Shown: positions 15,369 through 22,464 of the stretch, in pieces | Layout of the letters: each line of letters starts with the position of its first letter | How positions within the stretch are numbered: position 1 is the stretch's first letter | Assembly (NCBI GenBank): GCA_028822475.1 | Contig: JAPKDT010000005.1 | Span: 1-22,741, forward strand | Direction: 5' to 3' | Length of the DNA: 22,741 bases | Source of the DNA: SAR324 cluster bacterium | GTDB taxonomy: Bacteria > SAR324 > NAC60-12 | Position numbers and translations under genes: made by a program | The notes under the pieces: model-generated | Databases searched by the model: none | Seen by the model: the letters and a program-made list of their open reading frames with translations, nothing else | What the model was told of the DNA's origin: nothing

Positions 15369-15889
15369 TCTCCTCCTGTCTGTTTGAGTGAATTATAGGC
15401 ATCGATCACTTTCTGCGTCATATCGGTTGTATCCTGTTTCATATACAAAATTATTTGCGCAGCATTTTTTTCAAGCACTAGATCCAGTTCTTCCTTGATG
15501 GAAATACTGCGGATCACTGTTTTTAGTTCCTGAAAAATAACCTCGGTAAGACGCCGTTCCTCCAACCTCATTTCTTGTTCAACTTTCCGAACCTGTTCCC
15601 GCAGCTGCTGCTGCCGTGCAATTAATTCCTGCTCTTTGGATGTTTTTGCTTTTGCAGTCAGCAAAGGATTGTTACGCAAATCTTCAGCTAGTTTACGGAG
15701 TTCCGACTCTTCCAGTTTGAACTCCTGCTGTTTTTGACGACCTCGACGTTCGAGAATATTTTTTGAACGAATACCTGCTTCCGATTGATTAAGTGCTTCA
15801 TTCAAATCTACTACACCAATCTCCATCGCAAACGCAGGAGAACTCAAGTAAAAAAATGTTGTCAGCACCAAAGGCAATAAATGTTTCAT
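15365..15889 (-). CDS. skp: OmpH/Skp-family periplasmic chaperone
   Basis: 174 residues. Residues 1-21 form a Sec signal peptide, with a probable cut after SPAFA. The mature protein starts EIGVVDLNEALNQSEAG, as in the OmpH family, and continues into a long charged coiled coil (about residues 40-135, rich in Gln, Glu, Lys and Arg). Skp proteins hold unfolded outer-membrane proteins in the periplasm. The gene overlaps fabZ by four bases, an association common in diderms. Exact client proteins are not known. Confidence 0.88.
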   Translation of the reverse strand: MKHLLPLVLTTFFYLSSPAFAMEIGVVDLNEALNQSEAGIRSKNILERRGRQKQQEFKLEESELRKLAEDLRNNPLLTAKAKTSKEQELIARQQQLREQVRKVEQEMRLEERRLTEVIFQELKTVIRSISIKEELDLVLEKNAAQIILYMKQDTTDMTQKVIDAYNSLKQTGGD

Positions 15890-15920
15890 GGCTTTTTTTG
15901 GTTTAATTTATCTTTTCCGC

Positions 15921-15952
15921 AAAAGAGCTAAAACTCAACAATTCAGCTTTAG
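15921..15952 (-). terminator. Weak hairpin with short T run after nuoL (possible terminator)
   Basis: On the minus strand an 8-base stem (one G-U pair) with arms 15952-15945 and 15935-15928 and a 9-base loop is followed by CTCTTTT. It starts within the nuoL stop codon. The stem is AT-rich and short, so termination would be partial at best. Confidence 0.25.
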
Positions 15953-17850
15953 GTCACGAACCAGAGAATGAGGAAAGTTCCAAGAGTGAAGATAAGGGCG
16001 TAATTCTGGGTTAATCCGTTCTGTAAAGGACGGATTGAATTTCCGACCGTACGTGCAACATCCGCGGTTGTGTTGACCGCCCGGTCAATCACATTCTGAT
16101 CAAATAGACGCCAGAGTATGTGGGTCGAAAAGAGACGTACCGGTTGAATAATTACCGCGTTATAGAGTTCATCAACATACCATTTGTTGAGCGAAAGCTG
16201 GTAGAGCGATTCCCATTTGCTCCGTAAACCGGACGCAATGTCAAATCCGGAATGATAAAGCCTGCTTGCAAAAAACCAGGCTAACAACGCGAAAGCAACA
16301 GAAACCCCCATAAGTGTCCACTCAGTTGATACTGTGCCGTGACCACTTGGAATTTCTGCAAAGAAACCTTGGAAATAATATTCCATTCCATTCGGAATTA
16401 AATGAAAAACATGCGGTACCCCAAAAAAACCACCTATAACCGCGAGTATAGCCAGAATCATCAAGGGTATGGTCATCGATAAAGGTGACTCATGCACATG
16501 TTCAGCGGTATGTGAATCAACCCGTGACTCTCCGTGAAATGTCAAATAAATCATCCTGAACATGTAAAATGCCGTTAAACCTGCAGTCAGTAAACCAACT
16601 CCCCAAAGCCATGGACCGCCTAAAGGAGAACTGTATGCTTTCCAGAGAATTTCGTCTTTACTGAAAAATCCTGAGAAAAAAGGAATTCCGGAAATAGCAA
16701 ATGTTCCAAGCAGCATGGTCATATAGGTGATTGGCAGTTTGTTCTTGAGCGCACCCATTTTTCGCATATCCTGCTCATGATGAATTGCCAGAATGACCGA
16801 TCCGGAACCTAAAAAGAGAAGTGCCTTAAAAAATGCGTGTGTCATGACGTGGAAAACACCTGCGCCGAAAGCGCCGACACCCATTGCCAGAAACATGTAG
16901 CCTAGTTGACTGACGGTTGAATATGCCAGAACCCTTTTAATATCAGTCTGTGTGACGGCGATGGTTGCGGCAAGGAGGGCGGTGGCAGTTCCTACGACTG
17001 CAATGACATTCATCGTGAAAGGCGCAAGTACAAACAAGTGGCTCAAACGCGCAACCATGTACAAACCAGCTGTAACCATCGTGGCGGCATGGATCAAAGC
17101 GGAGACAGGTGTCGGACCTTCCATTGCGTCCGGCAGCCAGACATAAAGCGGGATTTGGGCGGATTTCCCTGTAGCACCCAGAAAAAGCAGCAAGGTTATT
17201 GCTGTTACCAGAGCGCCGCCATATTCAAGCCTTGATGCTGCTTCAGCATTGATTGTACCGAATTCAATTGAGCCAAATGATAAAAAAATCAACATGACTG
17301 CCGAGAGCACACCAAAGTCTCCTATTCTGTTAAAAAGAAACGCTTTTTTTGCTGCTTCCGCAGCAGAATCTTTCTCAAAATAATAACCGATCAGCAGGTA
17401 TGAACAGAGGCCGACACCCTCCCATCCTACAAACATTAATAGAAAACTGTCTCCCAAAACCAGAATCAGCATGAAAAACACAAACAAATTCAAATAGGCA
17501 AAAAAACGGTAGTAACCTGATTCACCATCCATGTAACCCACAGAATAAACGTGAATCAAAAATCCGACTCCTGTGATTATCAGAAGATAAAGTCCGGAAA
17601 GTTGATCGACTTGGAAATTAATACCTGCCTCAAAATTTCCACTCGCAATCCAAGTGTAAAGGTGCTCCTTGAGCACGTTTCCTTCGGCTTCAAGCATCTG
17701 AAAAAACAGTACCATGGACTGGGCAAAGGAAAGCGCAATTGCCAACGGTCCCACAAAAGTTACGAAACGGGTTCCGAAACGTTTGCCTAAAAAACCATTC
17801 AGCAAAAATCCCAACAAAGGGAATGCGGGTACAAGCCAAATTTGTGACAT
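15949..17850 (-). CDS. nuoL: NADH-quinone oxidoreductase subunit L
   Basis: Largest antiporter-like proton-pumping subunit of complex I, at the far end of the membrane arm. 633 residues from the ATG at 17850, two bases after the nuoK stop; a GTG nine bases earlier overlaps nuoK. Family stretches are GWEGVGLCSYLLIGYY, KAFLFNRIGDFGVL, PLYVWLPDAMEGPTPVSALIH, TQTDIKRVLAYSTVSQLGY and THAFFKALLFLGSGS. The C-terminus (LNKWYVDELYNAVIIQPVR) fits the lateral helix region unique to NuoL. Unlike most nuo operons, nuoM does not follow. Confidence 0.97.
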   Translation of the reverse strand: MSQIWLVPAFPLLGFLLNGFLGKRFGTRFVTFVGPLAIALSFAQSMVLFFQMLEAEGNVLKEHLYTWIASGNFEAGINFQVDQLSGLYLLIITGVGFLIHVYSVGYMDGESGYYRFFAYLNLFVFFMLILVLGDSFLLMFVGWEGVGLCSYLLIGYYFEKDSAAEAAKKAFLFNRIGDFGVLSAVMLIFLSFGSIEFGTINAEAASRLEYGGALVTAITLLLFLGATGKSAQIPLYVWLPDAMEGPTPVSALIHAATMVTAGLYMVARLSHLFVLAPFTMNVIAVVGTATALLAATIAVTQTDIKRVLAYSTVSQLGYMFLAMGVGAFGAGVFHVMTHAFFKALLFLGSGSVILAIHHEQDMRKMGALKNKLPITYMTMLLGTFAISGIPFFSGFFSKDEILWKAYSSPLGGPWLWGVGLLTAGLTAFYMFRMIYLTFHGESRVDSHTAEHVHESPLSMTIPLMILAILAVIGGFFGVPHVFHLIPNGMEYYFQGFFAEIPSGHGTVSTEWTLMGVSVAFALLAWFFASRLYHSGFDIASGLRSKWESLYQLSLNKWYVDELYNAVIIQPVRLFSTHILWRLFDQNVIDRAVNTTADVARTVGNSIRPLQNGLTQNYALIFTLGTFLILWFVT

Positions 17851-17852
17851 AG

Positions 17853-18155
17853 CTACCACTTTAAAATATTAAATTCGTCAATATTCAACGTTTTACGTGT
17901 CCGAAAAATTGAAAGAATTATCGAAAGGCCTACCACCGCTTCCGCTGCAGCAACAACGATGATGAAAAAAATGAAGATCACACCTGTCATGGAATCCATG
18001 CCTCGTGAGAAGGTCACAAACGACAAGTTTACCGCATTGAGCATCAGTTCAATGCTCATAAAAATAACAATCACATTGCGCCTCAGCATTACACCCAGCA
18101 CGCCTATGCTAAAAAGGGCTGCGCTTAACAACAGAATATGTTCAACGGGAATCAT
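17853..18155 (-). CDS. nuoK: NADH-quinone oxidoreductase subunit K
   Basis: Three-helix membrane subunit related to MrpC. 100 residues. The conserved membrane glutamates are visible at E36 (MSIELMLNAVNL) and E72 (AAAEAVVGLSI), at the same positions as in E. coli NuoK and important for proton transfer. It follows nuoJ after nine bases and nearly abuts nuoL. Confidence 0.97.
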   Translation of the reverse strand: MIPVEHILLLSAALFSIGVLGVMLRRNVIVIFMSIELMLNAVNLSFVTFSRGMDSMTGVIFIFFIIVVAAAEAVVGLSIILSIFRTRKTLNIDEFNILKW

Positions 18156-18164
18156 AAAATATCC

Positions 18165-18677
18165 TTACTCAAAACGTCGCTTTGCGATCACTACTGCACC
18201 AATGACGGCAACAAGCAGCAGAACGGCAATAAGTTCAAATGACAAAATGTAATCGGTAAAAAGTAAACGACCTATCAACGCAATCGAGCCAACTTCTTCT
18301 ACAACCTCAATCGGATATGCCCCCTTTGGTCCAAGCTGTAATTCTCCTGCGGTGAAGAGACTGGCAATTTGTACAAATATCCCTAAAGAGAGAAGTCCTG
18401 CCAGAATCTTTCCAATCGGCCATTTATTAGCATACTGATCAGTATCCTTTGAGGAGAGCAGCATCAGCACAAAAAGGAAAAGGACCATAATAGCGCCAGC
18501 ATAAACCAGAACCTGAATCACTGCGACAAATTCTGCATTCAGCATCACATAGATTGCGCCTAAACAAAAAAATGTGCCCACAAGTGAAAGTGCACAATGA
18601 ATTGGATTTCGAAGGAAAAGTACACCCAATCCACCAAAAATGCTCAGAGCTGCAAAAATGTAAAATATTATTAACAT
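18165..18677 (-). CDS. nuoJ: NADH-quinone oxidoreductase subunit J
   Basis: Membrane subunit of complex I with about five hydrophobic helices in 170 residues. Family stretches are FLRNPIHCALSLVGTFFCLGAIYVML (shown in parts by RNPIHCALSL and GAIYVMLNAEFVAVIQVLV), then YAGAIMVLFLFVLMLL, the conserved third helix with its pi-bulge region. It begins 36 bases after nuoG and precedes nuoK. Confidence 0.95.
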   Translation of the reverse strand: MLIIFYIFAALSIFGGLGVLFLRNPIHCALSLVGTFFCLGAIYVMLNAEFVAVIQVLVYAGAIMVLFLFVLMLLSSKDTDQYANKWPIGKILAGLLSLGIFVQIASLFTAGELQLGPKGAYPIEVVEEVGSIALIGRLLFTDYILSFELIAVLLLVAVIGAVVIAKRRFE

Positions 18678-18713
18678 CTTTCGTTTACGAAAAAATTACT
18701 AGTTCACACAAAC

Positions 18714-20345
18714 TTATGTCTGCGCCTTAACTACTTTCATGCCTGAGTCTTTTGTCCTCTGTGTAAGTTCTTTGCCAGATCCGCAAATCTCGGCATAACT
18801 GAGCCCGGAGAATGCTTTAACCTGTTTGGTCATTACATTAAAAACATCTGCAGAACTACCGTATGAACTTTCCTGTCCGAGCGCTGAAGACAAATCAGCA
18901 AGAATCCGCCATTCCGGACGTGTCCTGCGCAATGCCTGAACAGCAACTTCAGTTGCCTGAACACGTTGATCCTTGTTGGTAAATGTACCTTCTTTTTCGG
19001 AATAATACTGTCCTGGAAGTACAACGTCCGCAATATCATTCCATGAGTTGTGGAATGTTCCAAGATGCACCACTAACTGCGCTTTTTTTATTTTTTCCAG
19101 AACTTCCACTTCTGCTTCAAAAGGATTCCCCAGCACAAAGACGACTTTCAGTTCTGCTTCAATTGCTTTTTTAAGTTTTGCAGATGTTGCATCACCTTTT
19201 ATTTTGAGGGCAAGAGCACCTGCACGGTTAGGTGTTTTGTCGGTCGTGATCAGAGTATTGATAAAAAATTCACTTTCACTTTGTTCCCATTTTGGCAAGG
19301 GGCAAAATATGTTCTCCGCGGAAAAAATGTCTTTGAGCAGTTTTTGCAGCAAAAATAATTCTTCGTTGCTTGCGTGAGTATCAGTAAGCGCCAGTACTTC
19401 CTCCGGCAATGGCGACATATCACCTACTCGCTCCGCAATTGCCGCATAGGCTTCTTCCCAGGAAATAGCTTCCAGTTTTCCGTCAACACGACCTAATGGT
19501 TGATGAATTCTGGTTTTACGTTCATTCATCATGCGGTAAGTTAAACGGCCTTCATCGCAGAGCCACCATTTATTAACGTTTTGGTTTTCATGCGGTTTGA
19601 GCCTAAATATCTCATTGCGGTCATGCTCAATTGTAATATTACAGCCTGTAGAACAACCTGTACAAATTGAACGATTTTTTTTCAACTTCCAGGCACGCCG
19701 CTTAAAGCGAAATTCCTTCTCAGTGATGGCTCCCACCGGACAGATGTCAGCCATATTGCCCTGAAATTTATTAGTCATGGGTCTGTCGGAATAAGTGTCA
19801 ACCGTCAGTTCATGCCCGCGGTTAAACATCCCGAATTCATTGGTACCGGTTATTTCCCTTGTAAAACGGTCACAGCGCGAACACTGAATACAGCGGTTAC
19901 GTTCTAATGCGACAAATGTCCCAATGTCCCGCCAGCCGTTAACTCTTTTGGAATAATCCATTTCCGACTTTCCGGAACCATACTCAAAGGCGTAATCCTG
20001 CAGAGTACATTCTCCGGACTGATCACAAATTGGACAATCCAGCGGGTGATTCACCAGTAAAAACTCGTTGACAAGTTTACGACCCTCTTCGACTTTTGGA
20101 TTGAGTGTTTCGACCTTCATGCCTTCAGCGGCATCCATTGAACAGGCCGTTTGAAGTTTTGGCGCGGGACGCCCATTACCCAGATCGACCACGTCAACTA
20201 GGCACATCCGGCAGGTGGCAACTACAGACATTCCGGGATGGTAGCAATAATGAGGAATTATTTTTCCGCAACGCAAAGCCGCGGAAAGAATTTTTTCGCC
20301 CGGTTCATACTCAACCGGTTCACCATCAATATGAAAGACAGGCAT
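18714..20345 (-). CDS. nuoG: NADH-quinone oxidoreductase subunit G, short form
   Basis: Peripheral subunit of complex I with several Fe-S clusters. From the ATG at 20345 (543 residues), ligands fall in classical order: N1b at C34, C45, C48, C68; N5 at H100, C104, C107, C113; N4 at C152, C155, C158, C202; N7 at C228, C231, C235, C263. These positions agree closely with my memory of E. coli NuoG numbering, which supports this start over ATGs at 20369 and 20432. The C-terminal molybdopterin-oxidoreductase-like domain is only about 280 residues, so the protein is much shorter than the 700-900 residues common in the family. It has IADVVLPGQYYSEKEGTFTN near the end, so it is not simply broken. It starts ten bases after nuoF. 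Confidence 0.95.
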   Translation of the reverse strand: MPVFHIDGEPVEYEPGEKILSAALRCGKIIPHYCYHPGMSVVATCRMCLVDVVDLGNGRPAPKLQTACSMDAAEGMKVETLNPKVEEGRKLVNEFLLVNHPLDCPICDQSGECTLQDYAFEYGSGKSEMDYSKRVNGWRDIGTFVALERNRCIQCSRCDRFTREITGTNEFGMFNRGHELTVDTYSDRPMTNKFQGNMADICPVGAITEKEFRFKRRAWKLKKNRSICTGCSTGCNITIEHDRNEIFRLKPHENQNVNKWWLCDEGRLTYRMMNERKTRIHQPLGRVDGKLEAISWEEAYAAIAERVGDMSPLPEEVLALTDTHASNEELFLLQKLLKDIFSAENIFCPLPKWEQSESEFFINTLITTDKTPNRAGALALKIKGDATSAKLKKAIEAELKVVFVLGNPFEAEVEVLEKIKKAQLVVHLGTFHNSWNDIADVVLPGQYYSEKEGTFTNKDQRVQATEVAVQALRRTRPEWRILADLSSALGQESSYGSSADVFNVMTKQVKAFSGLSYAEICGSGKELTQRTKDSGMKVVKAQT

Positions 20346-20355
20346 AGAAAACTCG

Positions 20356-21615
20356 TTAAACAGTGGCATAATATTTCCGGAATTCTTCCGGAAATTTTTT
20401 AACAAAACTTTGAATCGGCATTGCGGCGGCATCTCCTAAAGCGCAAAGAGTTGTACCCATCATGTTACCACCGACCCTGTTGAGACGCTCTAATTTTTCG
20501 TCACTTCCGTTCCCGTTGAGAAAGTCCCGGACAATTTGACGTGACCAGTGAGTTCCTTCACGGCAGGGCGTACATTGACCACAGGACTCGTGTGCGTAGA
20601 AACGTGTTATGCGATGCAGTAATTTTACAACATCAGTGTCTTCATCAAAGACTATCAGTGCAGCAGAACCCATCATGGTTCCCTTTTTTGCTAAATCGTC
20701 AAAATTATAAAGCACATCCACTTCGTCTGCAGTCATGACTGGTGAAGACGAACCTCCGGGAATAACCCCTTTGAGCTTCTTACCGTTACTGATACCTCCA
20801 CCGAATTCGTAAATAATATCTTTCATATTTACGTCCATCCTCAACTCATAAACCCCCGGACGATTTACGTGTCCACTTAAGCTGACTAAATGCGTACCTG
20901 AATTATTTTGCGGGCCAAAACTTTTGAAGGCTTCTGCACCGTTATCACCCAGAATAAAAGGCATACAGGCTAGTGTTTCAACATTGTTCACACTCGTTGG
21001 ACATCCGTTAAAACCTGAAACCGCGGGGAAAGGCGGTTTTACTCGTGGATGACCGCGTTTGCCTTCCAGCGAATCCAGCAGTGCGGATTCTTCTCCACAA
21101 ATATATGCCCCTGCTCCGGTGTGAATTGTAATGTCTAAATTAAAACCGCTGCCCAGGGGATCCGAACCAAGCAGCCCGTCTGCGTATAATTCATCAACAG
21201 CCACATTCAGCGATTTGATGGAAGCGAAATACTCGCCACGAACATAGACATAACCATGATGACAACCGATAGCATAACAGCCGATCATCAATCCTTCTAA
21301 GAACATGTGTGGATCTTTAAGCATCAGCTCACGGTCCTTGCACGTACCAGGCTCAGATTCATCTGCGTTGGCTACCAGATAACTCGGCTTTCCGGTTCCT
21401 TTGGCCATGAAGCCCCACTTAAGTCCTGTAGGAAAACCCGCACCGCCTCTTCCGCGTATTCCGGATTCTTTGACTTCCTGGACAACTTCCTCCGGTTTCA
21501 TACCGAAAACTTTCTTCAAAGACTTGAAACCACCAGAATTCTTATAAGCGGCCAGAGACTTGTCGTATTTTGGATTCCGAATATTTTTAAAAAGAACTAG
21601 AGTTTCTTCTGTCAT
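20356..21615 (-). CDS. nuoF: NADH-quinone oxidoreductase subunit F
   Basis: NADH- and FMN-binding subunit of complex I. 419 residues. The NADH/FMN site is visible in RGRGGAGFPTGLKWGFM (54-70) and in NADESEPGTCKDR (83-95), with GAGAYICGEESAL (167-179). Cluster N3 ligands are C345, C348 and C351 in ESCGQCTPCREG, and C391 in TLCALGDAAA. It begins three bases after nuoE, the usual EF pair forming the NADH dehydrogenase module with NuoG. Confidence 0.98.
   Translation of the reverse strand: MTEETLVLFKNIRNPKYDKSLAAYKNSGGFKSLKKVFGMKPEEVVQEVKESGIRGRGGAGFPTGLKWGFMAKGTGKPSYLVANADESEPGTCKDRELMLKDPHMFLEGLMIGCYAIGCHHGYVYVRGEYFASIKSLNVAVDELYADGLLGSDPLGSGFNLDITIHTGAGAYICGEESALLDSLEGKRGHPRVKPPFPAVSGFNGCPTSVNNVETLACMPFILGDNGAEAFKSFGPQNNSGTHLVSLSGHVNRPGVYELRMDVNMKDIIYEFGGGISNGKKLKGVIPGGSSSPVMTADEVDVLYNFDDLAKKGTMMGSAALIVFDEDTDVVKLLHRITRFYAHESCGQCTPCREGTHWSRQIVRDFLNGNGSDEKLERLNRVGGNMMGTTLCALGDAAAMPIQSFVKKFPEEFRKYYATV
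20373..20395. repeat. 10-base-arm perfect inverted repeat at the nuoF 3' end
   Basis: ATTTCCGGAA (20373-20382) and TTCCGGAAAT (20386-20395) are exact reverse complements around three bases. They lie inside the last codons of nuoF, 28 bases before the nuoG ATG. A hairpin here in the message could affect nuoG initiation, but the bases also encode ordinary nuoF residues. Confidence 0.6.
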
Positions 21616-21618
21616 TTT

Positions 21619-22089
21619 TTACTGCCTCAGCTCATCAATCATTTTATCCATTTCTTCCGGAGTTACCTTTTCATGATAGTCTTCATTAACTATGACTGCC
21701 GGTGCGAAGCTGCATGCACCAATACACTCCATTTCTTCAATACTGAAAACACCGTCATCGGTTGTATGACCCGCATGGATGTCCAATTTTTTTTCGGTAT
21801 GTTCCAATAACTCTGTACCTCCTACTAAACAGCAAGGCACACAGGTGCAGACCTGCAGATGATATTTTCCTGGGGGCTTTAAACGGAACATGGTATAAAA
21901 CGTTACCACACCTTCTACATGTGTCAGCGGTACCTCGCAAATGTCCGCGACGTACTGCATCCATACCTCTGATAACCACCCTTCGTTCTCATTCTGGGCC
22001 AGATGTAAAATTGGAATTAATGCATTTTGTCTGATGGGATAGCGGCTCAGAAGTTTGTCCACCTGAGTCTGAATGTCTTTAGAAAACAA
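21619..22089 (-). CDS. nuoE: NADH-quinone oxidoreductase subunit E
   Basis: Thioredoxin-like [2Fe-2S] subunit (cluster N1a) of complex I. 156 residues. Ligands are C81 and C86 in VCTCVPCCLVGG, and C122 and C126 in MECIGACSFAPAV. The extra C83 and C87 near the first pair are unusual. The start is TTG at 22089, chosen because AGAGG lies six bases upstream and the next in-frame ATG (codon 44) would remove part of the helical domain. It is the first gene of the nuo run, facing away from ilvB. Confidence 0.96.
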   Translation of the reverse strand: MFSKDIQTQVDKLLSRYPIRQNALIPILHLAQNENEGWLSEVWMQYVADICEVPLTHVEGVVTFYTMFRLKPPGKYHLQVCTCVPCCLVGGTELLEHTEKKLDIHAGHTTDDGVFSIEEMECIGACSFAPAVIVNEDYHEKVTPEEMDKMIDELRQ

Positions 22090-22117
22090 GTTTAACCTCT
22101 TTTTATGATAAGCAATC

Positions 22118-22231
22118 TAAATAATGCAGACTTTAAATTTACCAAATACTGTTAAAAAATCAATAAAATTCGTCTTTCGGAGGTATTTTTTTACGTAAAT
22201 GCATTGTGCTTTAAGTATGCTGCATTATTTA
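22118..22231. repeat. 12-base inverted repeat pair in the nuoE-ilvB gap
   Basis: TAAATAATGCAG at 22118-22129 and its exact reverse complement CTGCATTATTTA at 22220-22231 face each other about 90 bases apart. Both are followed, in their own direction, by a similar ACTTTAAA or ACTTAAA. They could be paired regulator sites, or coincidence in AT-rich DNA. Confidence 0.5.
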
Positions 22232-22323
22232 TACTTCTAAAAAGTGACATTTTTACACTTTTCCCCTAATGTTGACTCTGTTTTAATAAACGATAAATTA
22301 TTAATCGCATTTCAGAGCAATAA

Positions 22324-22351
22324 TTGACAGTCATTTTCATGAACTTATAAA
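22324..22351 (+). promoter_or_regulatory. Candidate promoter for ilvB (distal)
   Basis: TTGACA (22324-22329), a 16-base spacer and TATAAA (22346-22351) on the plus strand. The -35 is perfect and the -10 has one mismatch. It would give a leader of roughly 105 bases before ilvB, in which I see no leader peptide or attenuator. Confidence 0.5.
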
Positions 22352-22388
22352 TTTACATTAAATTTTTGCATAATACTTACGTTATAAC

Positions 22389-22417
22389 TTGTAACGCCTG
22401 CCATATATTGCTATATT
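22389..22417 (+). promoter_or_regulatory. Candidate promoter for ilvB (proximal)
   Basis: TTGTAA (22389-22394), a 17-base spacer and TATATT (22412-22417). The -10 has one mismatch and the -35 two. It would start transcription about 40 bases before ilvB. AT-rich DNA makes such matches common. Confidence 0.35.
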
Positions 22418-22464
22418 TTAGACAAAACTTGACATTATACTAACCAATAAACATAAAAAATCGA

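Larger units (their letters stand above)
22090..22464. promoter_or_regulatory. Divergent intergenic region between nuoE and ilvB
   Basis: 375 AT-rich bases without a gene, separating the minus-strand nuo run from plus-strand ilvB. It should hold the promoters for both. On the ilvB side several promoter-like pairs are visible. On the nuoE side the best I find is weak (TTGATT, 16 bases, TAAATT near 22138-22165). It also holds a 12-base inverted repeat pair. Confidence 0.6.

Noticed and set aside
20346..20432. Longer NuoG starting at 20432 or 20369
   Set aside because: Both overlap the nuoF end, and the ligand spacing fits the family from the ATG at 20345.
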